Shown here piece by piece: positions 1 to 8,278 of a DNA stretch of 26,719 nt. The notes below the pieces were generated by a model. The model was given only the letters and a program-made list of their open reading frames with translations. It searched no databases and had not been told where the DNA came from. A program made the translations under genes and the position numbers. The first letter of the stretch is position 1, and every line of letters starts with the position of its first letter. Source of the DNA: Enorma phocaeensis. Lineage in GTDB: Bacteria; Actinomycetota; Coriobacteriia; Coriobacteriales; Coriobacteriaceae. The stretch lies in contig NZ_LT891970.1 of assembly GCF_900186505.1 (NCBI RefSeq), forward strand, positions 1 to 26,719, read 5' to 3'.

Positions 1-45
1 CGAAGCAACGACAACGGTAGGCCGAACGGGATGGTCGGCGTGCCC

Positions 46-114
46 GCGCTCAGACCCGAAACTTTTTCGCGCTCATTCCCGAAAGATCAACGCGCCCAAA
101 TCCGCAAGACGGAG
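46..114. repeat. Three degenerate 23-nt tandem units
   Basis: Units begin at 46, 69 and 92, each opening with GCGC(T/C)CA and carrying a CCCGAAA/TCCGCAA core at the same offset. Units 1 and 2 agree at about 16 of 23 positions, and unit 3 is more diverged. The period is not a multiple of three, which argues against a protein repeat. The stretch lies outside the IS256 homology, in DNA of unknown origin at the window edge. It could be chance or the edge of a longer array to the left. Confidence 0.3.
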
Positions 115-118
115 ACTA

Positions 119-691
119 TCAAATACAGCCGTCGTCGTTCACGCCTATGGCCACCACCACGGCCACGTTCTCGTAGCTCCCGCCCCAGGACCTCTTGAGG
201 CATATCCCGTCGACGTAGACGTAGGGGTACGCCCGGTCGAGCGGCCTGCTGCGCCACTCCTCGACCGACGCGAACGCCTTCTCGTTGAGGTTGGAGACGG
301 TCGACGCCGAGACGCTCGAGCCCCAGAGGATCTCGGAGACGTCCTCGATGCGCCTGGTGGAGACGCCCGCGAGGTACATCTCTATCATGGCCTCCTCGAC
401 GCTCGTCTCGCGGCGCCGGTAGCGCTCGATGGCCGCCGTGGTGAACCGCATGCCCTTGAGCTTGGGCATGCGGATCGTGACCTCGCCGGACGTCGTCGTG
501 AGCCTCCGCTCGTAGTGGCCGGCGCGGTACGCCTCGCGCCCTGCCGTCCGCTCGTAGCGCTCGGCGCCCACGAGGTCGTCGGCCTCCTCGTCCAGGAGGC
601 CGTTCAGCATCTCCTCGACGGTACTCCTGACGAGCTCGCGAAGGTCGGTCTTCAGGCTCTCCTCGTTGAATGTTACGATTGGCTCGGGCAT
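119..691 (-). pseudogene. IS256-family (mutator-type) transposase, N-terminal fragment
   Basis: This is the first ~190 residues of an IS256-type transposase of usually ~400 residues. The ATG at 689-691 is preceded by a GGAGGTGG ribosome-binding site. The typical N-terminal region is followed by the segment PYVYVDGICLKR, which carries the first catalytic Asp of the DDE set. Homology stops after GVNDDGC; two codons later, at about 119-124, a stop follows in unrelated sequence. The central part with the second Asp and the C-terminal part with the Glu are missing, so the product cannot be an active transposase. Base composition is clearly more GC-rich than the glycan genes. A C-terminal remnant of the same family and strand lies at 24739-25020, on the far side of the island. 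Confidence 0.92.
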
Positions 692-715
692 GGTCCACCT
701 CCAGCATGTTTCTTG

Positions 716-908
716 TCTAGGCAACTCGAATCATACCGGGGCGGGCCGTGCCCTCCTTCCTATCTGGACGCTATTCCGCTGTCAAAGTGCGCAAGAAATT
801 GTACGTTACCATCTAGGCAACTCGAATCATACCGGGGGCGGGCCGTGCCCTCCTTCTTTATCTGGACGCTATTCCGCTGTCAAAGTGCGCAAGAAATTGT
901 ACGTTACC
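716..908. repeat. Tandem duplication of ~97 bp containing the IS256 end
   Basis: Copy 1 is 716-811 and copy 2 is 812-908. Both start TCTAGGCAACTCGAATCATA and end GCAAGAAATTGTACGTTACC. They differ by a run of four versus five G and by CCTATC versus CTTTATC, so they are nearly identical. Each copy includes the terminal inverted-repeat sequence of the IS256 relic and the leader upstream of its transposase. Two consecutive IS ends in the same orientation suggest a local duplication after insertion. Confidence 0.9.
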
Positions 909-909
909 C
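876..909 (-). repeat. IS256-family terminal inverted repeat, transposase-start side
   Basis: Read inward on the minus strand from 909, this begins GGGTAACGTACAA and continues through TTCTTGCGCACTTT to GACAGC. It matches, with a few indels, the sequence at 24678-24713 read inward on the plus strand, which begins GGGTACCGTCAAG and also contains TTCTTGCGCACTTT. The pairing of these two segments, each next to an IS256 transposase fragment, identifies them as the two ends of related elements. A second copy of this end lies at 778-810. Confidence 0.8.
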
Positions 910-994
910 AGCTCGACGTAGGCCCCATATCACCCGTTTCCTAGACTGTTGGAAATAGTTGTCAAATACTGGATAAGGGCTACCGGGACTGACG

Positions 995-1049
995 ACGGTA
1001 CCCGCATCGTGGGAGGCCGGTATCGCCTCTCGTTATGGGGCGGTACCGT
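995..1049. other. Nested inverted repeats in the gap between the IS256 relic and the first island gene
   Basis: An outer arm ACGGTACC (995-1002) pairs with GGTACCGT (1042-1049), and an inner arm GAGGC (1013-1017) pairs with GCCTC (1025-1029). The 193-nt gap (910-1102) has no convincing coding frame. The structure could be a remnant of another mobile element or an RNA fold at the end of the minus-strand transcript. No function can be assigned. Confidence 0.3.
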
Positions 1050-1098
1050 TCTTGTAGAACAGCGCTACTAGCTGAGTGCACTACTCACGATAGCCGAT

Positions 1099-1119
1099 GG
1101 CATCAAAGGGGTTGATGCC
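1099..1119 (-). terminator. Possible weak terminator hairpin spanning the stop codon of the YfhO-type gene
   Basis: GGCATCAA (1099-1106) and TTGATGCC (1112-1119) form a perfect 8-bp stem with a 5-nt loop. The TGA stop of the minus-strand gene (1103-1105) lies inside the stem. No T-run follows on the minus strand, so it may act as a stability or pausing element rather than a classical intrinsic terminator. Confidence 0.3.
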
Positions 1120-3649
1120 TAGTCAGACTATCCTCTGGTACTTTTCGAGCACTTACTTTATACGTAGAAAGACAAAATATGCTACAGCCCACCGTCCCAA
1201 TTACTGCAGCTATAACTCCAATATAGGCATTGGGAGGTGTATAAGTTGCATTTAGGGTGTGTTCGCCGCTATCCACGGTAAAACCTATGAATCCATAATT
1301 TGCACGATAGGTCTCAACCTGCTCGCCATCGATCTCTATTGTCCATCCCGTTGTATTAGGTATGGCAAGGCATACGACAGTGTTATCTGCTAACGCAGTA
1401 AAAGAACCGGATATTGCGTTGGCACACGCATTTTGGGTTAACGAGACGTTTGGCTCGTTGATGATCAAGCGTCCAGAGCTTTCGATAGCGTTTCCGTTGT
1501 AAGTGGTATTTGGATTTTGCGCAGGTGATGCTGCAATGCTTTCAGCGATGTGATCAGGCACGATGGCGGAAGCAGAGAGAAGCTGCTCGCGTGCTTCCGG
1601 AGTAAAGGACTCTGCGACTGATTCGGAAATCGCGCCCGCGCTTAACGTAAGGAGCGTATTGGTGTTGTTGACCTGATAAACATAAACATTTCCAAAAGTT
1701 GCAATCTCCTCGCACCATGAAAAGGCGAGCTGATCATGGCTAAGAATATATTTGACACCTAGTAAGCGTAATAATGTAGGATGCTCGGGATCATTGAGAT
1801 ATTCCTGATAGGCACTGTCGCCTACGAGAATATTGGGCCATAAATGCTGATAGAAATCAATTACATCGCTATCGAGGGTCGAGTTATATGATGAAATGCC
1901 GCAATAGTGCTGAATGAGACTATCGTTTAGTCTTGTCCAGTCAGAGTAAAGCTTCTCGATACGATAAATGCCATCATCCTGCTCCTTAATCCAGTTCAAA
2001 GCTGTCTGTGTGTCAGCATCGACAGGGGAGTGGCTTGCGTAGGGAAAGTTTAGACTTGTTGTTGTATCTCTGCCGTTCGTTATGAAGAAGGCATCGATGA
2101 TAGATGAACTCACAACGCATCCGAGCGTAATGCAAAGAAGCACTCGTAAATTAATGCCAGATAGGTTGTTTATAGCATAGAGAGCTGCGGAAATTGCAAC
2201 AGTTAATGCTAGATATGAGAGGCAGACAAGGCGTCCATTAACGGTATTGATGAGAGACCACACAATAACGACGATAGTTATAAAGGAACATACCGCCAAA
2301 TTAGTTTTTGATATGGTACGGGAATGTATGCGGTGTTCCCAACCACAAGCGAGGGCGATACATACGGGTATTGCCAGCACGAATGAGCTACGGTATTTAG
2401 GATCAACGAATACATTGAAAAGAGCGGGCAAGAAGAAATTAAAACAATAAAGCAAGCAAAGCAGCGATGCGATTATTATCAGAACTCGATCGCGGGGGTT
2501 TATATCACGTGCTACCCAATTTGAAAACTGACCGAGAAGAATAAAGCAACCTGCTGAGAAGCCGAGTTGAATAAACTCGTAAACGTTGACGTATGCAAAT
2601 GAATCGGTGGGCGGAATCAGAGAAGCGGGGATATCAGCGCCAATGCTTAAAAGCCCATTGCCGAGCATACGGCTGAAAATTGGGAGTACCCAACGGATGG
2701 GCACGAAATCTGTAAGGTATCGCACCGCGCTTTGAGCGATCGACTCTCCTCCTGAGACCCGTGAAGATTCGCCAAGAAGCAATGTTGCATACGGTATGAC
2801 CGTTAGCAGTGATATCAACACGCCGCAAGCTACGGGGACGGCGAGAGGGACGAAGAATGACAAGAAGGAGCGGAGGGATTTGCAGTCAGACAGATGTATG
2901 GTGCGTAAGACAGCATAGATCGTTGCATAAACCATGACCATGAAACCAGAATACGTGCTCATCATAATGGTTGCCGCAGTAATTATCGTGACGAGCAGAA
3001 TTCTAGGAACGGTTCGTTTCGACATTAGGCCTTCTAGAGCGGCCGTGAGCGCAATGGCCATGACCAGGACGCTTCCCAGCCAATAATGTTGGCCCCAAAG
3101 CATGAGAAAACCGCAAAATGCGAACAGGATAGAACCAAGTATGCGAGATAAAGGTATTTTACAGTAGTGCAGAAGGACGTAATCGAATAAGAGTGCGCAA
3201 CAGAGCACCTTTAGGGATTGTGCAATCGTTAAGATAAGGCTGAGCGACTCATTGCCGAACAATAGTCCTAAAGGAATAACTATCAGATTGAATGGATCTA
3301 GTGTCCATGATTGATAGGACATAAAACTTGAGCCCAGTCCATACTCGAAATTCCAGAACCCAAGCGTTTTGCTTCGGATGCTATCAAGTAGGTTGATGTA
3401 GTAGGGGACGTATTGCTCTGCCGTATCCGATCCGACATCGAAATAAGAAAAGCAGGCTTTACCTAAGTAGAAGGCACCATATACCACAGCGATTCCTAGG
3501 CACGAGAGGACGAGAAGAGCAATGATCTCCTGCGGCTTAATCTTGTCAGACGGCACCATTAGCGATTCGGAAAAACGCACTGTGAGATACAGGGCAACAA
3601 GAGCTGCTATACATAGTCCAATTAAGTAGGTGTACTGCGACCAGTCCAT
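1103..3649 (-). CDS. YfhO-family membrane protein (GT-C glycosyltransferase superfamily)
   Basis: An 848-residue polytopic membrane protein. The N-terminal ~530 residues hold about a dozen hydrophobic segments. An early extracytoplasmic loop has the YfhO-type pattern FDVGSDTAEQYVPYY followed by FWNFEYGLGSSF, including the acidic residues typical of GT-C folds. Residues ~540-800 form an outside domain ending in the WTIEIDGEQV / GEHTLNATYTPP pattern usual in YfhO proteins, and a last membrane helix lies near the C-terminus. Members are implicated in transferring sugars from undecaprenyl phosphate onto cell-wall polymers. The ATG at 3649 has GAGGAG just upstream; a TTG 12 nt earlier would overlap that site. 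It is transcribed divergently from the WecE-type operon. I infer it is the acceptor-side enzyme for the ArnC-like transferase of that operon. The family call is firm and the substrate unknown. Confidence 0.88.
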   Translation of the reverse strand: MDWSQYTYLIGLCIAALVALYLTVRFSESLMVPSDKIKPQEIIALLVLSCLGIAVVYGAFYLGKACFSYFDVGSDTAEQYVPYYINLLDSIRSKTLGFWNFEYGLGSSFMSYQSWTLDPFNLIVIPLGLLFGNESLSLILTIAQSLKVLCCALLFDYVLLHYCKIPLSRILGSILFAFCGFLMLWGQHYWLGSVLVMAIALTAALEGLMSKRTVPRILLVTIITAATIMMSTYSGFMVMVYATIYAVLRTIHLSDCKSLRSFLSFFVPLAVPVACGVLISLLTVIPYATLLLGESSRVSGGESIAQSAVRYLTDFVPIRWVLPIFSRMLGNGLLSIGADIPASLIPPTDSFAYVNVYEFIQLGFSAGCFILLGQFSNWVARDINPRDRVLIIIASLLCLLYCFNFFLPALFNVFVDPKYRSSFVLAIPVCIALACGWEHRIHSRTISKTNLAVCSFITIVVIVWSLINTVNGRLVCLSYLALTVAISAALYAINNLSGINLRVLLCITLGCVVSSSIIDAFFITNGRDTTTSLNFPYASHSPVDADTQTALNWIKEQDDGIYRIEKLYSDWTRLNDSLIQHYCGISSYNSTLDSDVIDFYQHLWPNILVGDSAYQEYLNDPEHPTLLRLLGVKYILSHDQLAFSWCEEIATFGNVYVYQVNNTNTLLTLSAGAISESVAESFTPEAREQLLSASAIVPDHIAESIAASPAQNPNTTYNGNAIESSGRLIINEPNVSLTQNACANAISGSFTALADNTVVCLAIPNTTGWTIEIDGEQVETYRANYGFIGFTVDSGEHTLNATYTPPNAYIGVIAAVIGTVGCSIFCLSTYKVSARKVPEDSLTRHQPL

Positions 3650-3749
3650 AGTGCTCCTCAAGTATTATGATGGACAGATATGTTGCTCTCTGCGTTACTG
3701 AGTATTCTCATTAGTGTACCGTTAGAGATGATGGTTTGGAGTTATTGCT
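3650..3749. promoter_or_regulatory. Divergent intergenic region between the yfhO-type gene and the WecE operon
   Basis: A 100-nt AT-richer gap separates two divergent start codons, so promoters for both directions should lie here or overlap the gene starts. Ribosome-binding sites are visible: GAGGAG at 3654-3659 for the minus gene and GGAG at 3738-3741 for the plus gene. I see no convincing -35/-10 pair and no operator palindrome. The promoter role is inferred from gene arrangement only. Confidence 0.35.
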
Positions 3750-4904
3750 ATGGCCGCGCCGGTGGATATCATCGATTTCAATATTCCCCCTTACGTGGGG
3801 ACTGAGATGGAATATGCTAGAGAAGCCGCTGAGGTTAATCATAAGATTTGCGGAGACGGGCCTTTTTCCCATAGATGCCATGAATGGATGGAAAAGCGGT
3901 TCAATGCGCACAAGGTTCTATTGACGACAAGTGGCACTGCTGCATTGGAGATGGCGGCTGTGCTCTGTGATCTACAACCTGGTGATGAAGTCATTCTCCC
4001 GAGTTTCACCTTCTCGTCGACTGCGACCGCATTTCAAGCTATGGGCGCAACGCTAGTATTCGTTGATATTCGTCCGGATACCATGAATATCGATGAGGGT
4101 AAAATCGAGGCCGCTATTACAGATCGAACACGGGTTATCGTTCCCGTTCATTATGCAGGCGTCGCTTGCGAGATGGACGTAATTTTGAATCTCGCGGAGC
4201 GATACGGGCTGTTGGTGGTTGAAGATGCGGCACAGGGTGTCATGAGTTCCTATCATGGCCGTGCTCTGGGTACCATTGGCACATTCGGATGCTACTCGTT
4301 CCACGAGACCAAGAATTACTCCATGGGCGAGGGCGGCGCTTTGGTCATCAACGATCCCACGTATGTCGAGCGTGCTGAAATAATTCGTGAGAAAGGCACG
4401 AATAGGCAGCGTTTCTTTCGCAAGCAGGTTGATAAATATACTTGGGTAGATCGAGGAAGTTCCTATCTGCAGAGTGACCTGAACGCTGCATACCTTTGGG
4501 CTCAGCTCGAGCGTGCCGATGATATTAATGAGAGCCGACTTGCGGCATGGGACGCATACTATGAGGGCCTGAGCGCTTTGGAAGAGCGCGGAGTACTGGA
4601 GCTGCCGGTCGTTCCAGACGGGTGCATTCATAACGCGCACATGTTTTATATCAAATGTTCGGATCTTTCCGAGCGTACAGAATTGATCGATTATCTACGA
4701 TCCCATGGAATCTGTTCTGTTTTTCATTACGTTCCGCTGCACAGCTCGCCTGCGGGGCGGAAGTTCGGTCGGTTCCAAGGCGTAGATGAAGTCACTACGC
4801 GCGATAGCGATCGCCTGCTTCGTCTTCCGATGTACTACGGATTATCGCTTGAGAGCGTCGGGCGTGTGGTTAACACAATTAGGGAGTTTTATGGAAGCCG
4901 TTAA
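3750..4904 (+). CDS. wecE: dTDP-4-amino-4,6-dideoxygalactose transaminase (WecE/RffA type)
   Basis: A 384-residue DegT/DnrJ/EryC1/StrS-family PLP enzyme, close to E. coli WecE along its whole length. It shares CGDGPFSHRC near the N-terminus, LQPGDEVILPSFTFSSTA, VPVHYAGVACEMD, VVEDAAQGVM and the PLP-lysine segment SFHETKNYSMGEGG (Lys188), then EIIREKGTNRQRFFR and DKYTW. WecE converts dTDP-4-keto-6-deoxyglucose with glutamate to dTDP-Fuc4N in the cytoplasm. The ATG has a GGAG site 8 nt upstream. It opens a five-gene operon, and its last codons overlap the next gene. The RmlA and RmlB enzymes that make its substrate are not in the window. A related 3- or 4-transaminase is possible, but the resemblance to WecE itself is unusually strong. 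Confidence 0.93.
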   Translation: MAAPVDIIDFNIPPYVGTEMEYAREAAEVNHKICGDGPFSHRCHEWMEKRFNAHKVLLTTSGTAALEMAAVLCDLQPGDEVILPSFTFSSTATAFQAMGATLVFVDIRPDTMNIDEGKIEAAITDRTRVIVPVHYAGVACEMDVILNLAERYGLLVVEDAAQGVMSSYHGRALGTIGTFGCYSFHETKNYSMGEGGALVINDPTYVERAEIIREKGTNRQRFFRKQVDKYTWVDRGSSYLQSDLNAAYLWAQLERADDINESRLAAWDAYYEGLSALEERGVLELPVVPDGCIHNAHMFYIKCSDLSERTELIDYLRSHGICSVFHYVPLHSSPAGRKFGRFQGVDEVTTRDSDRLLRLPMYYGLSLESVGRVVNTIREFYGSR

Positions 4905-6138
4905 CATGGTCGCTGGAGATGGGCCCCAGAGCATTCTGCTTCTTGGTGGCTCAAAGCATCAGGTACCCGCCATCGAAGCGGCAAAACGATTGGGATATCG
5001 GACCGTGTTGTGCGACTATCTTCCCGATAACCCTGGGCAATATGTTGCGGATGTATTCTATCAGGAGAGTACAGTCGATAAAGAGTTGATGCTGCGCATC
5101 GCTAGGTCTGAAAACGTGTTAGGGGTTCTCGCGTTCGGGACTGACGTTGCTGCCTCAACTGCAGCTTATATTGCTGAGCATATGGGCCTTCCAACTAATC
5201 CTTTGGCCTCTGTAGAAATATTGAGCGAAAAGCAGCTTTTCCGAACCTTTTTATCGGATAACGGCTTCCCATGCCCTGCTTTTCAAGAGCTGTCGATTGA
5301 TGCAACTGCGTTGGATGTCGTTGATACGGCCAAGACTATGCGTTTGCCTATTGTGTTAAAGCCCACTGATTCATCTGGATCAAAGGGGGTTACTATTCTC
5401 CGCTCCTTAGACCAGCTTAAAATCGAGGGGGCTCTTGCTGAGGCAAAAGCATTTTCACGCAACGGAACCCTGCTGCTCGAAGAGTATATAGAATCTGGTT
5501 TCCCTCGCGTTATCGGTGGTGATGTGTTTGTTGTAGATCAACAAGTCGTCTTTTGGGGCATTATGAGTTGCTTGCGCGACCAGCAGCTGGGCGGTTTGGT
5601 CCCGGTGGGCGAGCGATGGCCATCGGGCTTAGATGAAGCCCAGCTTGCCTCGGTCCATGATTGTATTCAAGCGCTTGTTTCTAAACTTGGAATACGTTTC
5701 GGCGAGCTCAATGTTGAAATCATAATCGCGGAAGACGGAACGCCGTATTTCCTTGAACTTGCTGCTCGCGCAGGTGGCAACATGATTCCCAATCAACTTT
5801 CAGATATTGCCGGTATCGATCTTGTTGAAGCTAACGTTCGTTTCGCTATGGGCGATACTATGGACGTGGCGTTTGATGGCGCTTCTGCATCCGGCTGTTA
5901 TGCCACGTATATGTTACACGCGAAGACAGACGGTGTTTTTACCGGCCTAGATCTTTCATCGGCGATTAGGCCACATGTGTATCGCCAAGTGCTTTATTCT
6001 GAAGAGGGGTCGCGCGTCGCCGCTTTCGATAACGCTAGCAAAGCAATCGGCGTATTGTTTCTGCGCTTCGATGATGAGGAGCAGATGATGGCCATGTTCG
6101 ATACGATTGACAAGCATGTTGTGCTTTCAATTGAATAG
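4891..6138 (+). CDS. ATP-grasp ligase, amino-acid-ligase-like (first of three)
   Basis: A 415-residue cytosolic protein. It has an N-terminal Rossmann-like domain (ILLLGGSKHQVPAIEAAKRLG), then the ATP-grasp fold: PIVLKPTDSSGSKGVTIL is the ATP-binding lysine and glycine-rich loop, LLLEEYIES the adenine-side strand, and GELNVEIIIAEDG with YFLELAARAGGN the metal-binding strand. The C-terminal part resembles the lid of L-amino-acid ligases. The family makes an acyl phosphate and joins it to an amine or thiol. The ATG at 4891 overlaps the wecE stop and follows GGGAG by 4 nt; ATG 4906 is an alternative with poorer spacing. Translational coupling to wecE suggests it acts on the same sugar, for example by acylating the 4-amino group. 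That substrate is inference; the fold call is strong. Confidence 0.85.
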   Translation: MEAVNMVAGDGPQSILLLGGSKHQVPAIEAAKRLGYRTVLCDYLPDNPGQYVADVFYQESTVDKELMLRIARSENVLGVLAFGTDVAASTAAYIAEHMGLPTNPLASVEILSEKQLFRTFLSDNGFPCPAFQELSIDATALDVVDTAKTMRLPIVLKPTDSSGSKGVTILRSLDQLKIEGALAEAKAFSRNGTLLLEEYIESGFPRVIGGDVFVVDQQVVFWGIMSCLRDQQLGGLVPVGERWPSGLDEAQLASVHDCIQALVSKLGIRFGELNVEIIIAEDGTPYFLELAARAGGNMIPNQLSDIAGIDLVEANVRFAMGDTMDVAFDGASASGCYATYMLHAKTDGVFTGLDLSSAIRPHVYRQVLYSEEGSRVAAFDNASKAIGVLFLRFDDEEQMMAMFDTIDKHVVLSIE

Positions 6139-6158
6139 CTGATAGATGGAGCTGTTAC

Positions 6159-7118
6159 ATGTCAACTGAGCAGGGGGAATCCACTCTCATTTCCATAGTT
6201 ATTTCTTGTTATAACTCGGAGCGCAGTATTCGTAGCGTTGTTGAGTTGACGCTTGAGGTTTTTAAGAGCCTTGACGGCTACGAGTGCGAGTTCATTTTGG
6301 TAAATGACTGTTCGCGGGATGGGACGTTCGATGAGATCAAGTGCCTTGCATCCGAGTATCCCTGCGTGCACGGCGCTTCGCTGATGCGTAATTTCGGCCA
6401 GCATAACGGTCTTATGTGTGCAATGCGCTATGCAAAGGGCGATTTCATCCTGGGCATGGATGACGACCTTCAAACACATCCATCTCAGATACCACTGCTC
6501 ATCAATAGAATCGAGCAAGGATATGACCTCGTGTATGGGTGTTATCGTGAGTCCAAAAACGGGGCACTCAAACGATTCTCCAGCTGGCTAAACAAGGTTA
6601 CGTCTAGCGCCCTATTAAGCAGACCTTCCGATATCCGTGCTAGTAATTTTTGGATTATTACGCGTGCGGTGAAAGACCAGGTTATTAGATATACGAATTA
6701 CAATCCTAACGTTGATGCTCTGTTTACGCGCATGACTAACAATATGGCAAATGTGACCATTGAGCATCATGAGCGCGAGTTTGGCTCGTCTGGATATACC
6801 TTAGCCAAATTAGTCAAGTTATGGCTCGCCTACTTTAACTACACGGTCTTGCCGCTGAGGGCTGTGTCTGTACTGGGTGTCTGCACAGCGGTCGCTGGGT
6901 TCGTCTTTGCAATCGTCACCATCATACGTAAGCTTATCGACCCAACGATGCTTGTGGGGTGGTCTTCAATCATCTGCTTGCTGTTGTGCTTTTTCGGCCT
7001 TACGCTGTTTACGCTCGGTATTATCGGAGAGTATCTTGGAAGTATCGTGCTTTCAGTTAATTCAACGCCGCAATATATCGTTCGTGAATGCGTAAATCTG
7101 GAGATGAAAGAGGGGTAA
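6159..7118 (+). CDS. Polyprenyl-phosphate glycosyltransferase, GT2, ArnC/GtrB-like
   Basis: A 319-residue GT2 protein with the catalytic domain in residues ~1-225 and two C-terminal membrane helices (~235-260 and ~270-300). Motifs typical of the ArnC/GtrB/DPM1 branch are ISCYNSERSI, VNDCSRDGTFDEI, RNFGQHNGLMCAMRYAKG and the metal-binding MDDDLQTHP. Family members transfer one sugar from a nucleotide donor to undecaprenyl phosphate on the cytoplasmic face. The ATG has TGGAG 7 nt upstream, and the gene starts 20 nt after the ATP-grasp gene. Lying between ATP-grasp genes and downstream of WecE, it probably loads the WecE-derived amino sugar, modified or not, onto the lipid carrier. The sugar identity is inference. 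Confidence 0.92.
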   Translation: MSTEQGESTLISIVISCYNSERSIRSVVELTLEVFKSLDGYECEFILVNDCSRDGTFDEIKCLASEYPCVHGASLMRNFGQHNGLMCAMRYAKGDFILGMDDDLQTHPSQIPLLINRIEQGYDLVYGCYRESKNGALKRFSSWLNKVTSSALLSRPSDIRASNFWIITRAVKDQVIRYTNYNPNVDALFTRMTNNMANVTIEHHEREFGSSGYTLAKLVKLWLAYFNYTVLPLRAVSVLGVCTAVAGFVFAIVTIIRKLIDPTMLVGWSSIICLLLCFFGLTLFTLGIIGEYLGSIVLSVNSTPQYIVRECVNLEMKEG

Positions 7119-7121
7119 CAA

Positions 7122-8267
7122 ATGATGACGAACACGCTCGAAGCCCTGCTCAAAGATGGCTTTGCTCGCCCTCGCGCGGAGGAATACCTGTCTATTCTTC
7201 AAGAGGAGCGTAACTGCCCTGAGTTGTTCGATCCTGCATACACCGAGTGGGCTCATGCACGCGGTTTTTTTGCTAAGCAAGCGTACGCATATGATCTCAA
7301 CGATGATAACATCGCGGATTATATGACCGACTATGACTATCATCGAGTCTGGCCGCTCAATAGTTGGCAGCGCATCTGGATCAATGACAAGATGACGTTG
7401 AAGTATATGTTTTCTGGAACCACGCTCGACCAGTATTTTCCTGAGTATTACTTTTATACGACGCCCCAGGGACTCATTCCCATGCCTGAAGGAGGAAGGC
7501 GCTCAGATGATGCCGCTTTTCTGGCGGTTTTACGAGAAAAGGGAGAATTTGCCTGTAAACCGTGCAACGGTGCTCGCACGGTAGGCTTTCACAAGCTGTC
7601 ATATCATGATGGCGAGTACTCGGTAGATAATCTTCCCGCAACGGGGGAGGATATTATCGCGTTCATGCGCACGCATGTGAACTATCTGTTCACTGAGTTC
7701 CTTCATCCCTCTGCGCAGATGGGCGCCATTTCTCCCATTATCAACAATCTTCGCCTTATGGTCTTCAATCCAACGGGCACCAATCCTGTAATCGGCGCTT
7801 CGTATTTCCGTTTTGCCACCGGAGTCGGCGATGATGACAGTAAGTCGAATTATCGTTATCCCTCTGAGCAAGATGCCGGGAATTACAACGTTTGGTTCAA
7901 CTGGAAAACCGGTTGGTTTGGTGGCGGAAAGGACATCTATGCCAATCGTGTGATTGATTCCCCATGCCATCCTGAGACTGGAGTTCTTGCCGAGGGCACG
8001 CTTGAAAACTGGCAAGAGGTTTGTTCGCTTGCACTTGAGATGTCCGAGCGAATCAACCCCCTCGAATATCTTGGCTATGACATTTGCATCACTGATAAGG
8101 GACCTAAAGTTATCGAGATCAATTCCCATTCCGGAAGCAAATACGTCCAGTTTTTCCATCCGTTTTATAAAGATGAGTTCTTGGGTTCCTACTTCAGATC
8201 AAAGATTGAAGCAATTGAATCTTTAGATGAGGACGGCATCCGCCGTCGCAACGCTATCCTTCGTTAA
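7122..8267 (+). CDS. Sugar-transfer-associated ATP-grasp family protein
   Basis: A 381-residue protein without a signal peptide or membrane helix. It resembles the sugar-transfer-associated ATP-grasp family (PF14397 type). Visible features are the substrate-side patch WQRIWINDKMTLKYMF, the nucleotide-binding strand GEFACKPCNGARTVGFHKL, LFTEFLHPSAQ, and the metal-binding C-terminal strand YDICITDKGPKVIEINSHSG. Families of this type occur in capsule and wall glycan clusters, but to my knowledge their reaction has not been well defined. The start ATG lies 6 nt after AGAGGGG and 4 nt after the preceding stop. It differs clearly in sequence from the two other ATP-grasp proteins of the operon, so it is not a recent duplicate. 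A ligase role on the sugar or its substituent is inferred. Confidence 0.82.
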   Translation: MMTNTLEALLKDGFARPRAEEYLSILQEERNCPELFDPAYTEWAHARGFFAKQAYAYDLNDDNIADYMTDYDYHRVWPLNSWQRIWINDKMTLKYMFSGTTLDQYFPEYYFYTTPQGLIPMPEGGRRSDDAAFLAVLREKGEFACKPCNGARTVGFHKLSYHDGEYSVDNLPATGEDIIAFMRTHVNYLFTEFLHPSAQMGAISPIINNLRLMVFNPTGTNPVIGASYFRFATGVGDDDSKSNYRYPSEQDAGNYNVWFNWKTGWFGGGKDIYANRVIDSPCHPETGVLAEGTLENWQEVCSLALEMSERINPLEYLGYDICITDKGPKVIEINSHSGSKYVQFFHPFYKDEFLGSYFRSKIEAIESLDEDGIRRRNAILR

Positions 8268-8278
8268 GGAAGCTGGAA

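Noticed and set aside
716..908. Repeats resembling a minimal CRISPR array
   Set aside because: Only two long near-identical tandem blocks with no distinct spacers, and they contain an IS end. This is a duplication, not CRISPR.
515..958. Plus-strand open frames over the left IS256 remnant
   Set aside because: They run antisense to the transposase fragment and through the duplicated IS end; the protein sequence is low-complexity and explained by GC-rich composition.
1103..3649. Wzy or ArnT (PMT-type) assignment for the first membrane protein
   Set aside because: The FDVGSDTAEQYVPYY loop and the C-terminal outside domain fit YfhO better. Only the role is compared with ArnT, not the family.
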